A stretch of DNA of 64,000 nucleotides. Source: DATHWB01 sp040880725 (lineage in GTDB: Bacteria > Actinomycetota > Acidimicrobiia > Spongiisociales > ZC4RG35). A program made the position numbers and the translations under genes. Each line of letters starts with the position of its first letter. Position 1 is the stretch's first letter. This document shows, piece by piece, positions 40,086-48,234 of the stretch. Below the pieces are notes generated by a model. The model saw nothing but the letters and a program-made list of their open reading frames with translations. It was not told where the DNA came from and ran no database searches. Location of the stretch: contig JBBDHV010000040.1 in assembly GCA_040880725.1 (NCBI GenBank), positions 1 through 64,000 of the forward strand, in the 5' to 3' direction.

Positions 40086-41807
40086 TCACGACCAGGACGT
40101 CACCGACCAGGAGGCACCCGACCACGACGCACCAGACCAGCTCGCACCTGACCATGATGCGCCTGACCACGATGCGCCCGACCAACTGGCACCAGACCAA
40201 CTGGCACCCGACCACGACGCACCAGACCAGCTCGCACCTGACCACGACGCACCCGACCAACTGGCGCCGGACCACGATGCACCATCGAAGAAGTCGGGGC
40301 TGGACTCGCCGTTCCAGTCGTTACCGAAGATGTCGGCTTCGCCCTCCAGAACCACGCCGTCATGCTCGACGTGGTGGGTTCCACGAGCACCTTCGAGCGT
40401 CCCCGCACCGGTCGCGAGCGGAGCGCTCTGCTCGACGGTGGGGGTGGACATCCCGAATGCGGTGTCCATGTCGATCAGACCCGCACCCTGACAGGCAGCC
40501 GAGACCTTGCGGAGAGGACTCGACGACTGTGCCAAGAGCGCCTTCACTTCGTCCGGCGTGATGTCGGGCCGCTGATCGACGATCAACGCCACGGCCCCCG
40601 TGACGATCGCCGACGCCTGGGACGTCCCCGACCCCCGGAACAGCCGATCCTGGACGACGGCAGAGCCATTGTGCGCGTCGATGAATGAACCCGGCACGCG
40701 GAGTCCGAGAACCGACTTGCCCGGTGCGACGAGATCCACCGTCCTGTCCGTCCCACAGTTGGAGAAGGGCAGCACCCGGTCGTCGGCAGTCGCCGGTGTG
40801 CCCCGGGTGTCCACGGCGCCCACCGCGATGATGGACGGATGGGAGGCGGGGTTGCGGACGGGGACGGCGTTGCCGTCATTGCCCGAGGATGCCACGACGA
40901 CGATCCCGGAATTCCAGGCCTGCTCCACGGCGTAGGCGAGGGGGTCGAGGGCGGGTGATTGTGTCCCGTCCGTGCCGAATGCGAGCCCCAGCACCCGAAT
41001 ATCGAGGCCACGAGTCGGATCGTCCTGGTGTGCGACCACCCAGTCGATCGCGGCGATCACCTGTGACACGTCGGCAAGGCCCTGACCGTCGGCGACCTTG
41101 ACGTTGACGAGTCGGGCATTGGGCGCGATTCCCATGTAGGACTTACGGAAGTCCTTCTTCGTCGGTGCCGCGCCGTCATCGAGATCGGAGCCGGCGATGA
41201 TCGAGCCCATGTGTGTCCCGTGCCCGAAGAGGTCGAGATGATTCAGGTTGGCCTGGGGCGAGTCGAACGAGATGTCGGGGCCGTTGACCACCTTGTTCGG
41301 GCCGTCGAGCCCTGCCACCGGTGCGATACCGGAGTCGATGATCGCGACATCGACGCCTTGACCGGTGTATCCCGCTTCCCAGAACGTGTCGGCGCCGATC
41401 ACGTGGTCGACGATGCGGACGAGTGAACCCTCATCGGAGGGAGGGCCGCTCTCGAACGCGCTGAGCTCGATCTGGCTGTCGGGAACGACTGAGACCACGG
41501 CAAATGCAGAGCGAAGTCGCTCGGCGGCTGCGGCAGTCATGTCAACGACGAAGCCGTCGATGATCGGAAGTGGACTGAAGCTGGTCACACCGGATCCTGC
41601 GAGGAGATCAGCGACCACCCCAGTCTGTCCCGGCGCACTTCGCACGATCCACCCGACGGTGGGTTCGGGGTCCGCGCTCGACGCCGGCGGGGCGAAGGCC
41701 GGCAACATCATCATCACGACAGCGATGATGAGAGAGCGCCCAATCGGGCGTCCCTTCGAGTCTTTGTCGTCGTCTCCCCAACTCACGCCGCGAGAAGAGA
41801 CGAACAT
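40086..41807 (-). CDS. secreted subtilisin (S8) protease with SGASW repeat tail
   Basis: A 573-residue preproprotein. A hydrophobic signal segment ends near PASSA at 41-45. An inhibitor-I9-like propeptide is at about 48-115. The S8 domain has Asp158 (AIIDSG), His196 (GHGTHMGS), Asn310 (SSGNDG) and Ser396 (GSGTSQASA), a full catalytic set. After about residue 490 comes an acidic spacer, then twelve GASW units and SVTSWS. The Trp-rich repeat may anchor the enzyme to envelope or polysaccharide. The Met at 41807 gives the best signal; an upstream Met at 41864 exists. Confidence 0.9.
   Translation of the reverse strand: MFVSSRGVSWGDDDKDSKGRPIGRSLIIAVVMMMLPAFAPPASSADPEPTVGWIVRSAPGQTGVVADLLAGSGVTSFSPLPIIDGFVVDMTAAAAERLRSAFAVVSVVPDSQIELSAFESGPPSDEGSLVRIVDHVIGADTFWEAGYTGQGVDVAIIDSGIAPVAGLDGPNKVVNGPDISFDSPQANLNHLDLFGHGTHMGSIIAGSDLDDGAAPTKKDFRKSYMGIAPNARLVNVKVADGQGLADVSQVIAAIDWVVAHQDDPTRGLDIRVLGLAFGTDGTQSPALDPLAYAVEQAWNSGIVVVASSGNDGNAVPVRNPASHPSIIAVGAVDTRGTPATADDRVLPFSNCGTDRTVDLVAPGKSVLGLRVPGSFIDAHNGSAVVQDRLFRGSGTSQASAIVTGAVALIVDQRPDITPDEVKALLAQSSSPLRKVSAACQGAGLIDMDTAFGMSTPTVEQSAPLATGAGTLEGARGTHHVEHDGVVLEGEADIFGNDWNGESSPDFFDGASWSGASWSGASWSGASWSGASWSGASWSGASWSGASWSGASWSGASWSGASWSGASWSVTSWS
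40107..40283 (-). repeat. tandem 15-bp repeats encoding SGASW
   Basis: This stretch of 177 bp encodes twelve GASW units, eleven of them as SGASW, with small codon differences among 15-bp copies. It lies at the very end of the protease gene and directly before the GGDEF-EAL gene. Such arrays change length easily, and assemblers may also miscount them. Confidence 0.85.
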
Positions 41808-42016
41808 GGTTCCAACGTTCGTGGGCAAACGAACCCTCCATGGTCGATGTCCTCCCATCGGCATCCCAAGGGTCGAAACTTGAGTCGTTGGACCCAGTTT
41901 TTCCGCATCGCCGGAGTCTGTCCGGAACGCTTCCTCCGGCGCTTCGTCGCCGGCCGAGTACGGTTCGGGAGGAAGCGACAGCCCGCCCGGTGGGACGGAG
42001 CAGGAAGGCAGCCGAC

Positions 42017-42943
42017 ATGGCCATCGAGGACTTCCAGGTAACCGAGAGTCCGTGGGGACCGGACGATGAACTCGGGGCGTTCAATCTGATGACGCCGGAG
42101 AGCCAGGCGCAAATCGTCTCCCGGGCAGACGGGTCGCGGATATTCGACCTGTCATGCGACTACTTCATCGGAATGCCGACATGGAGTGCGCTCGGGGATC
42201 CGTCGTATCAGCTCTACATCACCCACGACCCGCAGGGCGACGTGGTGCGGAATCCCATCGGACTCGACGACGACGCCAACCGTCTCACGTCGTACACGGG
42301 TGATGCCGTTTCGATGTACACGCACAGCGGAACCCACATCGACGCCCTCAACCATTTCGGGGCGCATGGCACCATCTACAACAACTTCGACGCCGAGCAC
42401 CATCGGGGCAGCCGACACTGGGACAAGTGCGGGGTGGATGTGATCCCGCCCATCATCGCCCGGGGAGTGCTGCTGGACATCGCCGGATACAAGGACACAG
42501 ACCAGCTCCCTCCGTCCTATGGGATCGGCCCGGACGACCTACAGGGTGCTGCAGAACGGCAGGGCACGGAGATCCGCAAAGGCGACGTCGTCCTCATCCG
42601 CACCGGCCGCTATCAGGAATGGCCCGACACCGAAGCGTTCCTGACCGACGAGCCCGGCCTGAACCTCGCGGGCGCCAAATGGCTGGTCGAGGAAAAGGAA
42701 GTGATGTTGCTCGGATCGGACAACGTGGCCTTCGAACAGCTCCCCAGCGAATCGGAGGAGACGTGGATCCCAGTACACATGTACCTCTTCAACAACACCG
42801 GACGGACCATCATCGAGGTGGTCAACTGTGAGGAACTGGCGCGTGAGCGGGTGTATGAGTTCGCTTTCTTCGGGCTGCATCTCAAGTTGCGGGGCGCCTC
42901 GGCGTCACCGATCCGCTGCATCGCCATGCCTCTCCGGTCCTGA
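42017..42943 (+). CDS. cyclase-family (kynurenine-formamidase-like) hydrolase
   Basis: A 308-residue metal hydrolase of the PF04199 family. The metal-binding HSGTHIDALNHF is intact, and FDLSCDYFIGMPTWSAL, GVLLDIAGY, LIRTGRY and GLNLAGAKWLVEEKEVMLLGSD are conserved. Members hydrolyse formamides or cyclic amides such as isatin. AGGAAGG precedes the ATG. Six bases separate it from the M20 amidase, so they likely act in one catabolic step sequence. A truncated relative is at 56759. Confidence 0.9.
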   Translation: MAIEDFQVTESPWGPDDELGAFNLMTPESQAQIVSRADGSRIFDLSCDYFIGMPTWSALGDPSYQLYITHDPQGDVVRNPIGLDDDANRLTSYTGDAVSMYTHSGTHIDALNHFGAHGTIYNNFDAEHHRGSRHWDKCGVDVIPPIIARGVLLDIAGYKDTDQLPPSYGIGPDDLQGAAERQGTEIRKGDVVLIRTGRYQEWPDTEAFLTDEPGLNLAGAKWLVEEKEVMLLGSDNVAFEQLPSESEETWIPVHMYLFNNTGRTIIEVVNCEELARERVYEFAFFGLHLKLRGASASPIRCIAMPLRS

Positions 42944-42949
42944 ACCGGT

Positions 42950-44185
42950 ATGGACGTCCTTCGCTCCGACCTCGGCCGCATGCAGGCAACCCTGCAGCAG
43001 CTCTCCTCTCCCGAGGTAGGGGGCACTCCCCGCGGGGGCGTGTCGAGACCGGCGTTGTCAGACGCCGATCAGGCGGTGCGGGTCCTGTTCAGGGACATGA
43101 TGGGGGACATCGGACTCGACACCCGACACGATGACCTCGGATCCATGTACGGCCGCAGGTCAGGTACGGACGACGACCTGGCACCGGTGCTGGTCGGTTC
43201 GCACCTCGACACGGTCATGCCCGGCGGACGCTTCGACGGCATACTCGGAGTGACCGCCGCCTTGGAGGCGATCAGCGTCCTCGACGAGAACTCGGTGACG
43301 ACCCGGCGTCCGATCGAAGTGGTCAACTGGACCGCCGAGGAAGGTGCCCGCTTTTCGCCGGCGATGCTTGCGTCAGGGGTCGTCGCCGGAGTCCATGATG
43401 CCGAGTTCGCATACGGGCGGGTCGATGGCGATGGGAATCGTTTCGGCGACGAACTGGAGCGAATCGGGTTCCGCGGCGACCGCTCGCACCGACCGGGTGA
43501 GATTCACGCGTCGGTGGAGATGCACATCGAGCAGGGAACCCGCCTCGAGGAAGCGGGAATCCCCGTCGGAGTGGTGACCGGCATCGACCCGGTGCACTGG
43601 TACGACGTGACGGTGACCGGCCGGGGAGGCCACGCCGGCGGGCCGGGACCGGAAGGCCGGAGAGACGCCATGCGGGCAGCCGCGACCATGATCACGGCGG
43701 CTCGGGATGTCTCTCTGAGGGAAGGGTCCAAGTCGACAGTCGGGATCATCCGCTCCTATCCCGGTTCGACGAACGTCGTACCCAGCCAAGTGACATTCAC
43801 GCTCGACCTGCGTGCGGCCTCAGATGAAGCCCTGAATGCGGCCTTCGACGCCGTCGCCCAGCAGTACCGCGCCATCGCCCAGGACGAAGGCGTCGAGGTC
43901 GAGTGGGAATCCACCTTCGAGCTCGGCTGGACCGAGTTCGACCAGGGTGTGCGCAGGGCGCTCGTGGATGCTTCCGCACGACTCGGGCACGACGCGATGG
44001 AACTGCGGGGAGGGATTGGACACGATTCCATGCACCTGGCACAAGTCACGCGCGCGGGCATGGTCTTCACTCCGACAGTCGACGGCCTCTCTCACTGCGA
44101 AGAGGAGGACTCCCCCTGGGACGCCATCGAGGCTGCGACCGACGTGCTGATCGCCGCCCTCGTCGACCTCGCCAACGACACCTGA
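42950..44185 (+). CDS. M20-family amidase/hydantoinase-type hydrolase (N-carbamoylase-like)
   Basis: A 411-residue dinuclear zinc hydrolase. Metal-site motifs are GSHLDTVMPGGRFDGILGV, NWTAEEGARF and the late GHDSMHLA with His; EMHIEQGTRLEEAG and STNVVPSQVTFTLDLR are family marks. It would cleave an N-carbamoyl or ureido amide. The dimerisation loop reads HAGGPGPEGRRDA, where HAGTTPM is usual, suggesting altered substrate shape. It follows the cyclase gene closely. Confidence 0.9.
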   Translation: MDVLRSDLGRMQATLQQLSSPEVGGTPRGGVSRPALSDADQAVRVLFRDMMGDIGLDTRHDDLGSMYGRRSGTDDDLAPVLVGSHLDTVMPGGRFDGILGVTAALEAISVLDENSVTTRRPIEVVNWTAEEGARFSPAMLASGVVAGVHDAEFAYGRVDGDGNRFGDELERIGFRGDRSHRPGEIHASVEMHIEQGTRLEEAGIPVGVVTGIDPVHWYDVTVTGRGGHAGGPGPEGRRDAMRAAATMITAARDVSLREGSKSTVGIIRSYPGSTNVVPSQVTFTLDLRAASDEALNAAFDAVAQQYRAIAQDEGVEVEWESTFELGWTEFDQGVRRALVDASARLGHDAMELRGGIGHDSMHLAQVTRAGMVFTPTVDGLSHCEEEDSPWDAIEAATDVLIAALVDLANDT

Positions 44186-44245
44186 GCCGCGGAAAGGGGA
44201 GGTATCGACCGACCGTCGATCCGATCCGTCGACTTGGTGATGGAG

Positions 44246-44321
44246 TGGCAGCCCCGACCAGGTTCGAACTGGCGTTTCCGGCTTGAAAGGCCGGCGTCCT
44301 GGACCACTGGACGACGGGGCC
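44246..44321 (-). tRNA. tRNA-Glu (anticodon UUC)
   Basis: The minus strand folds as a complete cloverleaf. The acceptor is GGCCCCG with CGGGGCT, the D arm contains GTCCAGTGGTCCAGGAC, the anticodon stem is CCGGC/GCCGG around loop CTTTCAA (anticodon TTC), and the T arm is CCAGG-TTCGAAC-type. The 3' CCA is encoded (44246-44248). It lies 127 bp downstream of gltX, the synthetase that charges it, on the same strand. Confidence 0.95.
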
Positions 44322-44448
44322 ATGGCACCCGGCGCGCGACCGGTGCGCCCACAAGGCTAGCGACGCTCATACAGATCTCAGTCGGCGCGGACTGTGGTCC
44401 CGAACCCAGGGTTCCAGACGACACTGACGGTAGTCCTGAGCCCACAGT

Positions 44449-45879
44449 TCAGGCGTTGTCGACGAGACGTTCCGCCGCCGACTCGAGACGGGCGACGGAA
44501 CGGTCCCGGCCGAGTGCGGCGATCGACTCGAAGAGCGGAGGGCTCACCGACGAACCGGTGACGGCCACCCGCACCGGCTGAAACGCCTTGCCGGCTCCAA
44601 TCCCCTGTGCCTCGGCCAGGGCACGCAACGACGCTTCGATCGGCTCTGTCTCGAACGGCTCGACGGTCCTCAGTCGCGCCGCGGCGTCGGCCAGAATCTC
44701 GTCCACGCCTTCCTTCGTCATGACCTTGTTCCACGAGGCCTCGTCGTAGTCGAGGGCGTCGGTGAACAAGAAGATGACCTGGGGACCGACCTCGGTGAGC
44801 AGCTTCGCCCGTTCCTGAACGAGGGGTGCAATCGCGTCGAATGTGGACCATTCCCCGTCGGTGAGTTCCCGCCCCACCGCTTCGACCACCCATGGTCGGG
44901 ACCGCACGACGAAATCGTGGAGCGGCATCGCCCTGAGGTACTCGCCGTTCATCCACAGCAACTTGTCGGTGTCGAACACCGCCGGATTCTTCGACACCCG
45001 TTCCAGGGTGAAAGCAGCAACCGCTTCGTCCACGGTGAAGATCTCCCGATCGTCACCGATCGACCAGCCGAGAATGGCGAGGAAGTTGAACACGGCCTCC
45101 GGGAGGTACCCGCCTTCCCGGTAGGCGGCGAGCGAGGTGTCACCGTGCCGCTTCGACAGCTTCTTGCCGTCGGGTCCGAACAGCAGAGGAAGATGGGCGT
45201 ACGTGGCCGGTGCAGCCCCCATGGCCCGTGCCAGGAGCATGTGTTTCGGGGTCGAGGACAACAGATCTTCGCCACGGATCACGTGGGTGATGCCGTAGTC
45301 GACATCGTCCACCGTCGAGGCCAGGTGGTACGTCGGCACGCCGTTCGAACGGAGAATGACAAAATCGTCCACCGAGTCGGCTTCGAATCGCATCGCCCCG
45401 CGGACGGTGTCGGCGAACTCGACAGCGGCGCCTTCGGGAACGGAAAACCGGATGACTCCTTCGTTCACCGCAGGCTCCAACCGGCGGATGTAGGTCCCGG
45501 GGTGCTTGCCCTCCTGCTGGGCACGCGCCCGGAACTCCTCGAGCATGTCGGCGGGCCGGTTGTCGTAATAGGCGTGACCTGCCTCGACGAGGGAGCGCGC
45601 GACCTCGCGGTACCGATCGAATCGGTCGGACTGTTTGTACGTGCCGTGCGGACCACCGACACCGATGCCCTCATCCCAGTCCAGACCCAGCCAGCGCAGA
45701 CCGGTGACGATGTCCTCGAGGTGCGCAGGGTCGGAGCGTTCGACGTCGGTGTCGTCGATTCGCACGATGAACGTGCCGCCCTCGTGCCGAGCGAAGAGCC
45801 AGTTGAACAGCGCCGCCCGAACGTTGCCGACGTGGATGCTTCCCGTGTCGGACGGGGCGATGCGAACCCGAACCGTCAC
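44449..45879 (-). CDS. gltX: glutamyl-tRNA synthetase
   Basis: A 476-residue class I synthetase that charges tRNA-Glu. The HIGH-type motif is SIHVGN within APSDTGSIHVGNVRAALFNW, where the family norm is PSPTG, and the KMSKS-type loop is KLSKRHG. The anticodon-binding helical domain makes up the C-terminal third. The start GTG at 45879 overlaps the FAH gene stop as GTGA. Its own tRNA gene follows. Confidence 0.96.
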   Translation of the reverse strand: MTVRVRIAPSDTGSIHVGNVRAALFNWLFARHEGGTFIVRIDDTDVERSDPAHLEDIVTGLRWLGLDWDEGIGVGGPHGTYKQSDRFDRYREVARSLVEAGHAYYDNRPADMLEEFRARAQQEGKHPGTYIRRLEPAVNEGVIRFSVPEGAAVEFADTVRGAMRFEADSVDDFVILRSNGVPTYHLASTVDDVDYGITHVIRGEDLLSSTPKHMLLARAMGAAPATYAHLPLLFGPDGKKLSKRHGDTSLAAYREGGYLPEAVFNFLAILGWSIGDDREIFTVDEAVAAFTLERVSKNPAVFDTDKLLWMNGEYLRAMPLHDFVVRSRPWVVEAVGRELTDGEWSTFDAIAPLVQERAKLLTEVGPQVIFLFTDALDYDEASWNKVMTKEGVDEILADAAARLRTVEPFETEPIEASLRALAEAQGIGAGKAFQPVRVAVTGSSVSPPLFESIAALGRDRSVARLESAAERLVDNA

Positions 45880-46640
45880 TGGAGTCGCACCGCCGTGTTG
45901 GCCACGACCCCGATGCCGTCGACTTCGACTTCGACGAGGTCACCGTGCTCGATCGGACCCACGCCGGAAGGAGTGCCGGTCATGATCACATCGCCGGGCA
46001 GCAGCGTCATCACCGCTGAGATGTATTCGAGCACCTCGGCCACGCCGAAGACCATTTCAGAGGTGAACCCCGACTGGCGGAGGTCGCCGTTGACCCGGCA
46101 GGCAACTCCCATCTTCTCCAGAGGATCAAACTCGGTCTCGATGGCAGGACCCAACGCGCAGAACGTGTCGAAACCCTTGGCCCGCGTCCACTGCCCGTCC
46201 TTACGCTGAAGGTCGCGGGCGGTGACGTCATTGCCGGCGGTGTATCCGAAGATGTACTGGGAGGCGTCCTCGGCCCTGACGTTCTTGGCCACTTTGCCGA
46301 TCACCGCCACCAGCTCCGCCTCGTGATGGATGTTGTCGGACTGCGGAGGCAGCACGATCCGGGCATCGGGGCCGATCACCGAGGTCGCGGGCTTCATGAA
46401 GATGAGCGGCTGCTCGGGGACCTGGGAATCGAACTCCTCGGCATGGTCGACGTAGTTCTTCCCGACGCAGAGCACTTTCGACGGCAACGTGGGTGCGAGG
46501 AGCTGGACCCGCTCCCAGGGGATCACCGTCTCGGTGGGCTCCCACACGAAGAACGGGCTGCCCTGGTACAGCGTGACGCCGTCAGCTTCGGCCAGGCCGT
46601 AGGCGATGTCGTCACCGGCACGGAATCGTACGATCTTCAT
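45876..46640 (-). CDS. fumarylacetoacetate-hydrolase-family protein
   Basis: A 254-residue protein with a short N-terminal domain and an FAH domain. VLCVGKNYVDHAEEF, the metal ligands in HHEAELVAVIGK, YTAGNDVTARDLQ, the Lys in GFDTFCALGP-type loop and LPGDVIMTGTPSGVGPIEHGD are typical of 2-keto-acid hydratases or acylpyruvases. It is coupled to gltX through GTGA and lies 25 bp after the hotdog gene. Confidence 0.9.
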   Translation of the reverse strand: MKIVRFRAGDDIAYGLAEADGVTLYQGSPFFVWEPTETVIPWERVQLLAPTLPSKVLCVGKNYVDHAEEFDSQVPEQPLIFMKPATSVIGPDARIVLPPQSDNIHHEAELVAVIGKVAKNVRAEDASQYIFGYTAGNDVTARDLQRKDGQWTRAKGFDTFCALGPAIETEFDPLEKMGVACRVNGDLRQSGFTSEMVFGVAEVLEYISAVMTLLPGDVIMTGTPSGVGPIEHGDLVEVEVDGIGVVANTAVRLQ

Positions 46641-46665
46641 GGACGCGGACGGTAGCGCCACCCGG

Positions 46666-47202
46666 TCAGGGGTAGTACTCGTCCTTTTTGTAGAAGGCGT
46701 CGGGGTACGGGCCCTTGACTCCCTCGACGGCCTTGCTGAAGTGCTCGGCCGACACTTCCAAGAACAGCGACGTGACTTCCACCAGCACCGTGCCGTCGGG
46801 GGCATAACCCACGGCCTCACACCACAGCTTGCGGCCCTCGGATGCGGTGAGCCACGCCTCTCCCCGGATCGTCACACCCAGCGGAATCGGCTTGCGGTAG
46901 TTGACACTGAGGTTGGCGGTGACGGCCGGTCGGATGTGTGTCATCGGCACGAACCCGATCAGATCGTCGAAGAAGGCGGCGATGGCACCTCCGTGCACGA
47001 GTCCCGGTCCGCCCTCGAACCGTGGGTGGAATTCGAGATCGGCCACGACTTTGTCATCGACGTAATCGGGGACGATTCCGAGACAGATCTCGTTGTCGGC
47101 GCCACATCCGAAGCAGTTCGGGAGGTGGACACGCGGGACACGGTCGAGGAGTTCGGGGTGCGGAATGGGGACGACCGTTCCGGTGATGCTCCGGAACGTC
47201 AC
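46666..47202 (-). CDS. hotdog-fold thioesterase (PaaI-like)
   Basis: A 178-residue protein. The hotdog core reads FEGGPGLVHGGAIAAFFDDLIGF, then TANLSVNYRKPIPLGVTIRG and VLVEVTSLFLEV; the HGG motif and following acidic residue form the expected acyl-CoA site. An N-terminal NCFGCGADN segment carries two Cys. The start GTG overlaps the upstream stop as GTGA. The acyl substrate is unknown. Confidence 0.85.
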   Translation of the reverse strand: MTFRSITGTVVPIPHPELLDRVPRVHLPNCFGCGADNEICLGIVPDYVDDKVVADLEFHPRFEGGPGLVHGGAIAAFFDDLIGFVPMTHIRPAVTANLSVNYRKPIPLGVTIRGEAWLTASEGRKLWCEAVGYAPDGTVLVEVTSLFLEVSAEHFSKAVEGVKGPYPDAFYKKDEYYP

Positions 47203-47681
47203 TCTGGCTTCATCACTCTCAGCCGCACTGCGGCAGGTTTGGTCCGCAGCAGTTCGATACCGACTTCGGCGAGCGCGGTGCGACCCGCCGGGACCTCGTG
47301 AGCGGTGGCATCGACCCACCGTTCGCGCCGTTCGGCGAGGTGGTCGGGAAGCGCCTCCCCGATCCCGCACAGGAGCAGCGCGACCTCGAGATCCTCGTGT
47401 GTGGGTGCCCGGCCGAACGATGACGCCCGGGCTCCCATGAGCGCCGCCAGCACCTTCTCGAGACCTTTGGAGCGTTCGGGGATCTCCGCTCGGTCGATGA
47501 GCTTGAGCGCCCAGCCGGTGTCCGGCCCGGGGTTCCCGAATCCTTCGCCACGCGGAACCTGGTCGGGCGCGACGATCATTCCGGGGCGGTCGGACGGCTT
47601 CCACCGGCGAGCGTGATCGGGGCGAGGGACGGCGCGGGGTCGGTCCGCGGGTTCAAACTCGATGTTGGGCTGTTGGGCCAT
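47199..47681 (-). CDS. conserved hypothetical protein
   Basis: A 160-residue soluble, Arg- and Pro-rich protein that I cannot assign to a named family. It has GWALKLIDRAEIPERSKGLEKV and EDLEVALLLCGIGEALPDHL segments, suggesting helices, and ends LRTKPAAVRLRVMKPE. It lies between pgpA (36 bp upstream) and the hotdog gene (GTGA overlap) and is clearly part of that operon. Confidence 0.7.
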   Translation of the reverse strand: MAQQPNIEFEPADRPRAVPRPDHARRWKPSDRPGMIVAPDQVPRGEGFGNPGPDTGWALKLIDRAEIPERSKGLEKVLAALMGARASSFGRAPTHEDLEVALLLCGIGEALPDHLAERRERWVDATAHEVPAGRTALAEVGIELLRTKPAAVRLRVMKPE

Positions 47682-47717
47682 GAGGCGATGATGCCCGCTG
47701 GGACGGGACTGGCCAAG

Positions 47718-48176
47718 TCATACGAGGGCGGTGAACGCCCACCCGGCCGCCAGGCCGTAGCAGCCCGCCACGAGATCGTCCGCGGTGATCCCCACTCCAC
47801 CGGGCAAACCCTCGGCTGCCCCGACACCGGGAAACGCCGACTTGAAGATGTCGGCGAGGCGAAAGACGACCCATCCAATCAGCGCGGCGCCCCCTGTGAG
47901 ACCGATCGTGGCCAAGAACGTGCCTGCGGCCTCGTCGACCACCACCCACCCGGGATCGCTGTCGTCCTCACCATGGGCGAAGCGCGCCGAAGACCACACG
48001 GCCAGGCCCGTCACGACCACGGTGGCCGCCACCTGGGCCATCCATCCCCAACGCCCGACGGCGAGGCTCATCGCGAGGGCGACCGCCGCCCCCACCGTGC
48101 CCGAACCGGCGGAAGATCCGCGCAGTCGCCCCAGAATGAGACCCGAACCGAACCACGAGGCAACGAAACGGTGCAT
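47718..48176 (-). CDS. pgpA: phosphatidylglycerophosphatase A-like protein
   Basis: A 152-residue membrane phosphatase. The family motifs SSAGSGTVGAAVALAM, the acidic DPGWVVVDEAAGTFLA and FRLADIFKSAFPGVG are present in order with three or four hydrophobic helices. PgpA dephosphorylates phosphatidylglycerophosphate to make phosphatidylglycerol. The ATG at 48176 matches the family start. It opens the run toward gltX. Confidence 0.85.
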   Translation of the reverse strand: MHRFVASWFGSGLILGRLRGSSAGSGTVGAAVALAMSLAVGRWGWMAQVAATVVVTGLAVWSSARFAHGEDDSDPGWVVVDEAAGTFLATIGLTGGAALIGWVVFRLADIFKSAFPGVGAAEGLPGGVGITADDLVAGCYGLAAGWAFTALV

Positions 48177-48234
48177 CCGGCGACAGTAGCCGGCCGGGTA
48201 CATTGGCCCGGGGCCCACACGGAGGAGAACACCG

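Noticed and set aside
40107..40283. A CRISPR array, suggested by regular short repeats
   Set aside because: The 15-bp units are directly adjacent without spacers and are in frame as SGASW codons.
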